Source: Actinomycetes bacterium
Lineage (GTDB): Bacteria > Actinomycetota > Actinomycetes > Actinomycetales > Microbacteriaceae
Assembly: GCA_023390155.1 (NCBI GenBank)
Contig: JAEWDJ010000207.1
Span: 1-6,804, forward strand
DNA: 6,804 nt
Direction of reading: 5' to 3'
Of the stretch, positions 1 to 5,940 are shown in pieces; position 1 is the stretch's first letter; every line of letters begins with the position of its first letter. Below the pieces are notes generated by a model. It saw only the letters and a program-made list of their open reading frames with translations, was not told the origin of the DNA and did no database searches. The translations under genes and the position numbers were made by a program.

Positions 1-393
1 CGCCAGGTTGGCGACCAGCCCGATCGCCGCCACGACGAGCATGGGGACGCTGTGCACCTCGGTCTCGCCGGCCATGAGCCGGCCGATGGCGCCGAACGCC
101 ACGCCGACGGCGACCACTACGAGGATGAGCCCGTTGATCAGGGCGCCGAACACCTCCGCGCGGCGGAAGCCGAAGGTCTGGCGGTCGGTGGCCGGGCGTG
201 CGGCGATGATGGTCGCCACCAGGGCCACGATCAGCCCGGTGAGGTCGCTCAGCATGTGGCCGGCGTCCGCCAGCAGGGCGAGGGAGCCGCTCAACCAGGC
301 GCCGACGACCTCCACGACCAGCACCGCCGACACGATGCCGATCGCGATCAGGAGGCGGTTGCGGTTGGCGGCGTGCCCGTGGTCGTGACTCAT
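1..393 (-). CDS. Cation diffusion facilitator (CDF) family metal exporter, N-terminal part, C-terminus outside window
   Basis: Inner-membrane proton-coupled exporter of divalent cations, probably Zn2+ (CzcD/ZitB type); the metal is inferred from the family. The 131 visible codons are the N-terminal part of a protein usually near 300 residues. The protein begins MSHDHGHAA, a short His/Asp-rich cytosolic tail common in zinc-handling members. Hydrophobic segments lie at about residues 12-31, 38-64 and 79-103, with a fourth beginning near 114. LADAGHMLSD in the second segment carries the HxxxD half of the transport site (His46, Asp50). The family motif TFGFRRAEVFGALING follows at 73-88. The second HxxxD site and the cytoplasmic dimer domain lie beyond the left edge. 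ATG at 391-393 is the only sensible start. No Shine-Dalgarno precedes it, but a TACCGT hexamer ends 7 bases upstream, so the mRNA may be leaderless. It lies 92 bases after rdgB in the same direction and probably has its own promoter. Family call is firm; substrate is not. Confidence 0.93.
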   Translation of the reverse strand, partial: MSHDHGHAANRNRLLIAIGIVSAVLVVEVVGAWLSGSLALLADAGHMLSDLTGLIVALVATIIAARPATDRQTFGFRRAEVFGALINGLILVVVAVGVAFGAIGRLMAGETEVHSVPMLVVAAIGLVANLA

Positions 394-400
394 CGCTTCT

Positions 401-406
401 ACGGTA
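401..406 (-). promoter_or_regulatory. Candidate -10 element (TACCGT) of a leaderless promoter for the CDF gene
   Basis: TACCGT on the minus strand fits the actinobacterial TANNNT consensus. It is separated by 7 bases from the ATG at 393, which would place the transcription start at or next to the A of the start codon. No convincing TTGACA-like -35 is visible 16-18 bases further upstream. Proposed from position and consensus only. Confidence 0.4.
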
Positions 407-485
407 GACACCGAGCGCACCGCCCCGCCAGCTCTCCCGCTAGATAGGAATGAGTGCCGTTCTCAGCAGGGGCCGGACGGCGGGG

Positions 486-1079
486 TCAGCGGCCGGCGAG
501 AGCGCGCAGGGCGGGCACGATCGCGGCGAACGCGCGGGCTCTGTGGCTCTCCTGGTTCTTCACGTCCGGTCCGAGCTCGGCGGCCGTCCGGTCGTGTCCC
601 TCCGGCACGAAGATCGGGTCGTAGCCGTGCCCGTGGCTCCCCCGCGCCTGGCCGGCGATGCGCCCGGGCCAGCGGCCCTCCACCACGGTCGGCTCCTCGC
701 CGGGGACGACCAGCGCGAGCGTCGCGGTGAAGTGCGCCGCACGCGAGCCGTCCGGCATGTCGGCGAGCTGGTCGAGCAGCAGCTGCAGGTTGGCCTGCGC
801 GTCGCCGTGGCCGCCCGCCCAGCGCGCGGAGAATATCCCCGGCGAGCCGCCCATCACGTCGACGCAGATGCCCGAGTCGTCGGCGAGGGCCGGCAGCCCC
901 GTGTGTCGGGAGGCCGCGCGCGCCTTGATGAGGGCGTTCTCGGCGAAGGTCGCGCCGTCCTCGACGGGCTCCGGGCCGTCGTAGCGCAGGATCTCGAGCC
1001 CCGGGACGGCGTCGCCCAGGATCTGCTGGAACTCGAGCGCCTTGTGCTGGTTGTGCGTGGCGAGGACGACGCGGACCAT
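486..1079 (-). CDS. rdgB: Non-canonical purine NTP pyrophosphatase, RdgB/HAM1 family (dITP/XTP pyrophosphatase)
   Basis: Cytosolic housekeeping enzyme that hydrolyses ITP, dITP and XTP to the monophosphate and pyrophosphate, keeping deaminated purines out of DNA and RNA. The 197 residues match the usual family length. Motifs in order: N-terminal VVLATHNQHKALEF (5-17 region; nucleotide/phosphate loop), ATFAENALIKA around Glu47, LADDSGICVD at 66-74 with Asp68 at the position of the catalytic general base, GGSPGIFSARWAG at 77-89, HGYDPIFVPEG at 151-161, and a C-terminal SHRARA at 178-183 for base recognition. All expected key residues are present. The ATG at 1077-1079 is chosen because the family starts right at this beta strand. 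The same frame stays open upstream into rph, but that extension has no homologous content. The start lies 5 bases after the rph stop, with a weak GGAG about 11 bases upstream, so translation is probably coupled to rph. Last gene of the murI-rph-rdgB cluster. Confidence 0.95.
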   Translation of the reverse strand: MVRVVLATHNQHKALEFQQILGDAVPGLEILRYDGPEPVEDGATFAENALIKARAASRHTGLPALADDSGICVDVMGGSPGIFSARWAGGHGDAQANLQLLLDQLADMPDGSRAAHFTATLALVVPGEEPTVVEGRWPGRIAGQARGSHGHGYDPIFVPEGHDRTAAELGPDVKNQESHRARAFAAIVPALRALAGR

Positions 1080-1084
1080 CGGGC

Positions 1085-1825
1085 TCAGGACTCCGCGCCG
1101 ATCGCAGCCCGCTGCACGGTCGCGAGCTCGGTCGTGCCGAGGAGCGCGAGGTCGAGCAGCGAGTTCAGCTCGGCACGGTCGAAAGGCGCCCCCTCGGCGG
1201 TGCCCTGGACCTCGACGAACAGCCCACGGCCGGTGACGACGACGTTCATGTCGGTCTCGGCGCGCACATCCTCCACGTAGGCGAGGTCGAGCATGGGGGC
1301 GCCGTCGATGATGCCGACCGACACGGCCGACACGGAGTCGATGAGCGGCGTCGCGCGCTGGCCGATGAACCGGTGCTCCCGGCCCCACTCGAGCGCGTCG
1401 GAGAGCGCGACGTAGGCACCGGTGATGGCCGCCGTGCGCGTGCCTCCGTCGGCCTGCAGCACATCGCAGTCGATCACGATCGTGTTCTCGCCGAGCGCCT
1501 TCATGTCGACGACGGCCCGGAGGCTACGCCCGATCAGGCGGCTGATCTCGTGGGTGCGCCCGCCGATCTTGCCCTTGACCGCCTCGCGGTCCATCCGGTC
1601 GTTGGTGGAGCGCGGCAGCATCGCGTACTCGGCGGTGACCCAGCCGCGGCCCTTGCCCGACATCCAGCGGGGGACGCCGTTGGTGAACGAGGCGGTGCAG
1701 AGCACGCGGGTGTCGCCGAAGGAGATCAGGGCCGATCCCTCCGCCTGCTTGCTCCAGCCGCGCTCGATCGTGACCGGGCGGAGCTGGTCGGCGGTGCGCC
1801 CGTCGGCGCGGATGATGTCGGTCAC
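1085..1825 (-). CDS. rph: Ribonuclease PH (tRNA 3'-end phosphorolytic exoribonuclease)
   Basis: Phosphate-dependent 3'-5' exoribonuclease that trims tRNA precursors, releasing nucleoside diphosphates; it works in the cytosol as a hexameric ring. The 246 residues are full length, without the C-terminal truncation known from some E. coli K-12 strains. Family landmarks are present: ADGRTADQLRPV at the N-terminus, SALISFGDTRVLCTAS at 31-46, GWVTAEYAMLPRSTNDR at 61-77, RLIGRSLRAVVD at 96-107, DCDVLQADGGTRTAAITGA at 119-137 with Arg130 in the phosphate-binding loop, LDLAYVEDVRAETDMNVV at 179-196 with the catalytic-site Asp180, and FVEVQGTAEGAPF near 203-215. The start is GTG at 1823-1825, supported by GAGGAG six bases upstream. 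It follows murI after 27 bases and precedes rdgB by 5. Actinobacterial genomes commonly keep these three genes together. In mycobacteria a metallo-beta-lactamase-fold gene sits between murI and rph, and that gene is absent here. Confidence 0.97.
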   Translation of the reverse strand: MTDIIRADGRTADQLRPVTIERGWSKQAEGSALISFGDTRVLCTASFTNGVPRWMSGKGRGWVTAEYAMLPRSTNDRMDREAVKGKIGGRTHEISRLIGRSLRAVVDMKALGENTIVIDCDVLQADGGTRTAAITGAYVALSDALEWGREHRFIGQRATPLIDSVSAVSVGIIDGAPMLDLAYVEDVRAETDMNVVVTGRGLFVEVQGTAEGAPFDRAELNSLLDLALLGTTELATVQRAAIGAES

Positions 1826-1831
1826 GTGGCT

Positions 1832-1837
1832 CTCCTC
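1832..1837 (-). promoter_or_regulatory. Shine-Dalgarno of rph
   Basis: GAGGAG on the minus strand, 6 bases before the GTG start. It decides the GTG start and marks rph as an internally translated operon gene, in contrast to murI, which has no such site. Confidence 0.8.
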
Positions 1838-1852
1838 GTGTGGGTGGGGGGG

Positions 1853-2677
1853 TCAGAGCGGAAGGTCGATCACGCCGGTCTGCACCAGGTCGACCCGCGA
1901 GACCTCGGGGCCGATGAAGCGGTGCGCCAGACGCAGGAAGGTGTCGGCGTCGAGACCCGTGGCCTCGTAGTGGATGGTGGGCGGCTCGGGCGAGCGGCGT
2001 TCCAGACCGCGCCCGACGAGCGTCCGGTAGACGTCCTTGGCGGTCTCGGTGTCGCTGGAGACGAGGGAGACGCCCTCCCCCATGACGTAGGAGATGGCGC
2101 CCTTCAGGAACGGGTAGTGCGTGCAGCCGAGGACCAGCGTGTCGACGTCGGCCCGGCGCAGCGGCTCCAGGTACTCGGCGGTCACCCGCAGCACCTCGTC
2201 GCCGCTGGTGATGCCCGCCTCCACGAACTCGACGAAGCGCGGGCAGGCCTGCGTGAAGAGCTCCAGGGTGGGCGCGGCGGCGAAGGCGTCCTCATAGGCG
2301 CGGGAGGAGATCGTGCCGGCCGTGCCGATGACGCCGACCCGACCGGTGCGGGTCGCCGCGACAGCCCGCCGCACCGCGGGCTGGATCACCTCGATGACCG
2401 GCACCGAGTAGCGCTCGCGGGCGTCACGCAGCATGGCGGACGACGCGGTGTTGCAGGCGATCACGAGGAGCTTGACGCCCTGCTCGACGAGGAGGTCGAG
2501 CACCTCGAGCGAGTAGCGGCGCACCTCTGCGATCGGCTTGGGCCCGTAGGGCGAGTGCGCGGTGTCCCCGATGTAGAGGATCGACTCGTTGGGGAGCTGG
2601 TCGCGGATCGCGCGGGCGACCGTGAGCCCGCCGACTCCCGAGTCGAAGATCCCAATCGGCGCATCCGTCACAGCCAT
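1853..2677 (-). CDS. murI: Glutamate racemase
   Basis: Cofactor-independent racemase converting L- to D-glutamate for the second residue of the peptidoglycan stem peptide. The 274 residues are normal length. The N-terminal IGIFDSGVGGLTVAR (8-22) carries Asp12 and Ser13 of the substrate site. YIGDTAHSPYG lies at 35-45. The two catalytic cysteines are Cys75 in VIACNTASS and Cys185 in LGCTHYPFL, the latter followed by His187. All catalytic residues are present, so the enzyme should be active. First gene of the murI-rph-rdgB cluster, divergent from pncB. The ATG at 2675-2677 is given as the start, but no Shine-Dalgarno precedes it and a TAGGCT -10-like hexamer ends only 2 bases upstream. If the message is leaderless, the in-frame GTG at 2669-2671 (codon 3) is 8 bases from that hexamer and may be the real start, giving 272 residues. 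Function is certain; the exact start is not. Confidence 0.96.
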   Translation of the reverse strand: MAVTDAPIGIFDSGVGGLTVARAIRDQLPNESILYIGDTAHSPYGPKPIAEVRRYSLEVLDLLVEQGVKLLVIACNTASSAMLRDARERYSVPVIEVIQPAVRRAVAATRTGRVGVIGTAGTISSRAYEDAFAAAPTLELFTQACPRFVEFVEAGITSGDEVLRVTAEYLEPLRRADVDTLVLGCTHYPFLKGAISYVMGEGVSLVSSDTETAKDVYRTLVGRGLERRSPEPPTIHYEATGLDADTFLRLAHRFIGPEVSRVDLVQTGVIDLPL

Positions 2678-2679
2678 CC

Positions 2680-2685
2680 AGCCTA
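2680..2685 (-). promoter_or_regulatory. Candidate -10 element (TAGGCT) of the murI promoter
   Basis: TAGGCT read on the minus strand fits TANNNT. It ends 2 bases before the annotated ATG and 8 bases before an in-frame GTG at codon 3. The same hexamer faces the other way at 2712-2717 for pncB. No -35 consensus is recognisable. Confidence 0.4.
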
Positions 2686-2711
2686 CCCCGCCGCCCGCGA
2701 CGGCACGCCGG

Positions 2712-2717
2712 TAGGCT
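2712..2717 (+). promoter_or_regulatory. Candidate -10 element (TAGGCT) of a leaderless promoter for pncB
   Basis: TAGGCT is followed by 6 bases and then the GTG start at 2724, so transcription would begin at the start codon itself. There is no purine-rich Shine-Dalgarno in the preceding bases, which agrees with leaderless translation. No clear -35 is seen. Confidence 0.5.
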
Positions 2718-2723
2718 GATCGC

Positions 2724-4055
2724 GTGACCGAGTCATCCGCGCTCCTGACCGACCGCTACGAGCTCACCATGATCGACGCGGCCCTGCTGAAGGGCACGCA
2801 CGATCGGGAGTGCGTCTTCGAGGCCTTCACGCGCCGCCTCCCCGCGGGGCGCCGGTACGGGGTGCTCGCGGGCACGGGCCGGCTGCTCGAGCTGCTGGCG
2901 GGGTTCCGGTTCCGCGACGAGGAGCTGGACTACCTGCGCGAGAACGCCGTCGTGCGCTCGGAGACCCTGGACTGGCTCGCCGGCTACCGCTTCTCCGGCA
3001 CGATCCGCGGCTACCGCGAGGGCGAGGTGTTCTTCCCGGGGTCGCCGTTCCTGATCGTCGACGCGCCGTTCGCGGAGGGCGTCGTGCTCGAGACCCTCAT
3101 CCTGAGCGTCTTCAACTACGACTCGGCCGTCGCCTCCGCGGCCGCCCGCATGGTCTTCGCCGCCGGCGGCCGCCCGCTCGCCGAGATGGGCTCGCGCCGC
3201 GCCAACGAGCGCAGTGCCGTCGCCGCCGCCCGCGCGGCGTACATCGCCGGCTTCGGGGCGACCTCCAACCTGGAGGCGGGACGCACCTGGGGCGTCCCCA
3301 CGATGGGCACGGCGGCCCACGCCTTCACGCTCCTCCACGACAGCGAGGAGGACGCGTTCCGCGCCCAGGTCGACGCGCTCGGCCCGGGCACCACGCTCCT
3401 CGTCGACACCTACGACGTCGACCGGGCGATCGAGACGGCCGTGAAGGTGGCCGGACCCGAGCTCGGCGCCGTGCGCCTCGACTCGGGCGACCTGCCGAAG
3501 CTCGTCCGCCGCGTGCGCGACAAGCTCGACGCCCTCGGCGCCACGAAGACGCGCATCACGGTGACCAACGACCTCGACGAGTTCACCATCGCGGCCCTCG
3601 CCGCCTCCCCCGTCGACTCGTACGGCGTCGGCACCTCGGTCGTGACCGGGTCGGGCTCCCCCGCCTCGGGGATGGTCTACAAACTGGTCGCCCACCGGGC
3701 GGCCGGCAGCACCGGCGACTGGATCCCCGTCGCCAAGAAGTCCGACGGCAAGGCCAGCGTCGGTGGTCGCAAGCACCCCGTCCGCCGCCTGGACGAGCGC
3801 GGCGTGGCCGTGGCGGAGGTCGTCCACATCGTGGAGGAGGGCGACCGCCCGGACGACACCGGCCGGGACCTCCTGGTGCCCCTCGTCACCGACGGCGAGG
3901 TCCACCGCGAGCACCTCGGACCCGAGGGAACCCGTCGCGCGCGCGAGCACCGGGAGCTCGCCATGCGCGAGCTGCCCGAGCAGGCGTTCCGCGTCGGCCG
4001 CGGCGACCCCGTGCTCCCGACGGTGTTCGAGGGCGCTGTCGCCGAGCGGGCCTGA
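2724..4055 (+). CDS. pncB: Nicotinate phosphoribosyltransferase
   Basis: First enzyme of the Preiss-Handler route to NAD: nicotinate plus PRPP gives nicotinate mononucleotide and pyrophosphate, with ATP hydrolysis driving the reaction. The 443 residues match the shorter bacterial class. Landmarks: LLTDRYELTM at 7-16 near the N-terminus, FNYDSAVASAAARM at 130-143, EMGSRRA at 154-160, GATSNLEAG at 178-186, GTAAHAF at 195-201 with His199 (probably the histidine phosphorylated in characterised relatives), VRLDSGDL at 250-257, TNDLDEF at 281-287, and GVGTSVVTGSGSPASGMVYKL at 301-321 for phosphate and PRPP binding. The GTG at 2724 is required because LLTDRYELTM begins only six codons later; the next ATG would cut into that motif. 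Divergent from murI, with 46 bases between starts, and convergent with the DUF3039 gene. Its -10 candidate lies 6 bases upstream, suggesting a leaderless mRNA. No regulator of NAD synthesis is encoded in the window. Confidence 0.97.
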   Translation: MTESSALLTDRYELTMIDAALLKGTHDRECVFEAFTRRLPAGRRYGVLAGTGRLLELLAGFRFRDEELDYLRENAVVRSETLDWLAGYRFSGTIRGYREGEVFFPGSPFLIVDAPFAEGVVLETLILSVFNYDSAVASAAARMVFAAGGRPLAEMGSRRANERSAVAAARAAYIAGFGATSNLEAGRTWGVPTMGTAAHAFTLLHDSEEDAFRAQVDALGPGTTLLVDTYDVDRAIETAVKVAGPELGAVRLDSGDLPKLVRRVRDKLDALGATKTRITVTNDLDEFTIAALAASPVDSYGVGTSVVTGSGSPASGMVYKLVAHRAAGSTGDWIPVAKKSDGKASVGGRKHPVRRLDERGVAVAEVVHIVEEGDRPDDTGRDLLVPLVTDGEVHREHLGPEGTRRAREHRELAMRELPEQAFRVGRGDPVLPTVFEGAVAERA

Positions 4056-4061
4056 TCGCTC

Positions 4062-4340
4062 CTACTCGTCCTGCAGCTTCTCGTAGATCTCTTTGCAGGT
4101 CGGGCAGACCGGGAACTTCTCCGGGTCGCGGCCCGGGGTCCACTTCTTGCCGCAGAGCGCCTTGACCGGCTTGCCGGTGATGGCCGACTCGAGGATCTGC
4201 TCCTTCTTCACGTAGTGGGAGAAGCGCTCGTGGTCGCCGGGCTCAACGTTCTGGAGGAGCTCCTCGAGCTCGCGGTCCAGCGTCGTCGCGCCGCCGCCCG
4301 AGGGGATGCCACCAGGTTCGGAGATGCTCGCCTCGTTCAT
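4062..4340 (-). CDS. DUF3039 family protein, possible small zinc-binding protein
   Basis: Small 92-residue actinobacterial protein of unknown function. The core DRELEELLQNVEPGDHERFSHYV (22-44) and the C-terminal KFPVCPTCKEIY (75-86) are what I recognise as DUF3039. The first 20 residues are Gly/Ser/Pro-rich and probably disordered. His42, Cys63 (in ALCGKKW) and the pair Cys79-x2-Cys82 form an H-x20-C-x15-C-x2-C pattern that would suit one structural zinc ion; this is inference, not known chemistry. No signal peptide or membrane segment, so cytosolic. ATG at 4338-4340 lies 22 bases after the stop of the ABC permease. GGAG is present but only 2 bases from the ATG, too close for a normal Shine-Dalgarno, while TACACT ends 6 bases upstream, so the gene probably has its own leaderless promoter. 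Its stop is 6 bases from that of the opposing pncB. Confidence 0.9.
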   Translation of the reverse strand: MNEASISEPGGIPSGGGATTLDRELEELLQNVEPGDHERFSHYVKKEQILESAITGKPVKALCGKKWTPGRDPEKFPVCPTCKEIYEKLQDE

Positions 4341-4346
4341 GGCTCC

Positions 4347-4352
4347 AGTGTA
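4347..4352 (-). promoter_or_regulatory. Candidate -10 element (TACACT) of a leaderless promoter for the DUF3039 gene
   Basis: TACACT is a good TANNNT match and is followed by 6 bases and then ATG at 4340. It lies in the 22-base gap after the permease stop, so any -35 contacts would fall within the permease coding sequence. This would separate DUF3039 expression from the ABC operon. Confidence 0.5.
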
Positions 4353-4362
4353 GACGCGCGGA

Positions 4363-5940
4363 TCAGGCGTTGCGCGTGGCGAAGGCCATCAGCTCGGGCC
4401 CGCGCCGATCGAACAGCCGGGCCCCGGCCCACAGGCCGCCGAACAGGCAGGCGAAGCCGATCAGCACGGCCACCACTGGGGCCACGCTCAGCCAGAACGG
4501 GTTCACCGTGAGACCGAGCACCAGGAAGACCAGGACCGGCGAGGCCAGGATCACGATCGCGAAGAAGCTGAGCGACTGCACGAGCGCGGCGGACGCCCCG
4601 GAGGTCTGCGGCTGGGTGAACGCGCTGTCGCCCGGTTTGGTCGCCGGGTACGGGAACAGCACCGACGAGATCGACGAGAGTCCCAGGCCGATGACCAGCA
4701 CGGCCCCGCTGAGGGCCGCGACCGACGGGAGGACCGCCCAGTCGCCGTAGGCGATGGTCGTCGCGAGCGACCCGACGGCGATCACCGGGATGCCCACCAC
4801 CACCGGCGGGAAGATGCGCCCGACGCGATCGGCGATCCCGCGCGTGCCCGAGACGACGTGGAGCCAGATGGCGGTGCCGTCGAACGCGACGTCGTTGTGG
4901 GTGCTCCAGCCGAGGAAGAGGCACACCAGCGGGAGCGGGACGAGCGAGACGAAATGCGACGGCAGCCCGGCCAGGAGCAGGGCGACGATCACGAACACGG
5001 GGATGACCGGGATCATCACCAGCGAGACCCAGTACCGCGGGTCGCGACCCCAGTAGGTCATCGACCGGGCGGCGATGGCGGCGGTCGGCCCGCCCGAGAG
5101 CCGGCCGAACCAGCCGGTGCCGTGGTACGACCGGATGCGCGCCTCCCGCGGGGGCGTCACGAGCACCGTGCGGACGAGGAGGTCCCACAGCAGCCAGAGC
5201 AGCCCGACCGTCGCGGCGGCCACGAGCAGCTGCAGCAGGGCGGTCCCCCAGTCGCCCGTCGCGGCGGCGCCCGGCGCGCCCCAGACGGCCCCGAGCGGGG
5301 TCCAGGCGAGCCACGAGGCGGCATCGGAGAGCGCAGCGAGCCCGTCCCGGCCCCAATCGACGGTCACCAGCAGCAGGACGGCCGGCGCGAGCAGCACCAG
5401 CAGCAGGGCGGCGACCACGCCGCCGGCCTCGCGGGAGCGGCGGGTGGCGAGCAGGAAGGAGGCGAGGGCGGTGGAGACCCGGGAGGCCAGCACGCACGTG
5501 AGCACCACGAGGATCGCGCAGAACACCGCGATCAGCGTGGTGCCCGGATCCCGCGACCAGGTCACGACCGTCGCCGCGGAACACACGATCAGGACGAACG
5601 AGGGGATGCCGATCAGCCCGGCGATCAGCAGGCCGGTCGACAGCACGCGGTCCGGGATGCCGAACAGGGCGAACTTGCGCGGGTCCAGTGTGTCGTCGAC
5701 CCCGAACATCAGCGGCAGGATCAGGAAGCCGACGACCACGATCGCGCCGATCACCACGAGCACGTCGCGCACCGCGCCGGCATCGGTCACCAGCCGCGCC
5801 GCGACGAGCGCGGAGACGGCGAGCACCGTGATGACGCCCCCGTAGACGACGCCGAGGACGAGCCCGAAGACCTGCCACGGGCTCCGCCGGAAGGCGTTGC
5901 CCATCAGCCGGAGCTTCAGTCCGAGAAACTGTGCAACCAC
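4363..5940 (-). CDS. ABC transporter permease, 525 residues, about 12 membrane segments, substrate unknown
   Basis: Membrane subunit of a probable ABC exporter, paired with the ATPase encoded just upstream. Hydrophobic segments appear at about residues 24-47, 59-79, 98-120, 133-153, 174-194, 232-253, 303-324, 328-346, 378-398, 403-422, 455-478 and 484-508. There is no signal peptide and no solute-binding protein gene nearby. The halves look related: DDTLDPRKF followed by a GIP-containing helix (82-113) resembles NDVAFDGTA followed by a GIP-containing helix (349-385), so the protein may be two fused six-helix permeases. I cannot assign a named family; ABC-2/EcsB-like is the closest impression. 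The GTG at 5938-5940 is chosen because GGAGGG lies 6 bases upstream; a longer reading in the same frame to 6075 would lie inside the ATPase gene and has no membrane or family character. The start overlaps the end of the ATPase gene by 25 bases, implying coupled translation. Confidence 0.85.
   Translation of the reverse strand: MVAQFLGLKLRLMGNAFRRSPWQVFGLVLGVVYGGVITVLAVSALVAARLVTDAGAVRDVLVVIGAIVVVGFLILPLMFGVDDTLDPRKFALFGIPDRVLSTGLLIAGLIGIPSFVLIVCSAATVVTWSRDPGTTLIAVFCAILVVLTCVLASRVSTALASFLLATRRSREAGGVVAALLLVLLAPAVLLLVTVDWGRDGLAALSDAASWLAWTPLGAVWGAPGAAATGDWGTALLQLLVAAATVGLLWLLWDLLVRTVLVTPPREARIRSYHGTGWFGRLSGGPTAAIAARSMTYWGRDPRYWVSLVMIPVIPVFVIVALLLAGLPSHFVSLVPLPLVCLFLGWSTHNDVAFDGTAIWLHVVSGTRGIADRVGRIFPPVVVGIPVIAVGSLATTIAYGDWAVLPSVAALSGAVLVIGLGLSSISSVLFPYPATKPGDSAFTQPQTSGASAALVQSLSFFAIVILASPVLVFLVLGLTVNPFWLSVAPVVAVLIGFACLFGGLWAGARLFDRRGPELMAFATRNA

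Larger units (their letters stand above)
2680..2717. repeat. Perfect 8-base inverted repeat between murI and pncB (divergent promoters or operator)
   Basis: AGCCTACC at 2680-2687 and GGTAGGCT at 2710-2717 are exact reverse complements separated by 22 bases; the arm centres are 30 bases apart, about three helical turns. The arms contain the two TAGGCT -10 candidates. The simplest reading is two back-to-back promoters of the same class. A dimeric regulator binding both arms is an alternative I cannot exclude. Confidence 0.55.

Noticed and set aside
451..465. TGAG-N7-CTCA inverted repeat upstream of the CDF gene as a metal-regulator operator
   Set aside because: Only 4-base arms, no match I can defend to a Zur, Fur or ArsR-type box, and too far (58 bases or more) from the proposed transcription start.
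424..485. CCCCGCC (479-485) and GGCGGGG (424-430) inverted repeat after rdgB as a terminator
   Set aside because: Read on the minus strand, the arms are about 48 bases apart and no T-run follows, so it does not form a canonical hairpin terminator; 7-base GC-only matches are expected by chance here.
486..1388. Longer rdgB reading with about 100 extra N-terminal residues
   Set aside because: The extra part lies inside rph in another frame and is low-complexity; the RdgB fold starts at the ATG at 1079.
1838..1852. Possible G-quadruplex in the G-run on the + strand between rph and murI
   Set aside because: The run gives at most three GGG tracts and no fourth nearby, so a stable intramolecular quadruplex is not supported.
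1373..2719. 448-codon open frame on the + strand across rph and murI
   Set aside because: It is antisense to two genes with intact motifs. Its translation is Arg/Asp/Gly/Ala-rich without domains, as expected from third-position GC bias in high-GC DNA.
2733..3950. 405-codon open frame on the - strand opposite pncB
   Set aside because: Shadow of pncB; composition is Arg/Gly/Ala/Val-biased with no recognisable motif, while the + frame holds every NAPRTase landmark.
4337..5878. 513-codon frame on the - strand overlapping the permease
   Set aside because: It is an out-of-frame, Arg-rich reading of the permease gene; only the other frame gives membrane helices.
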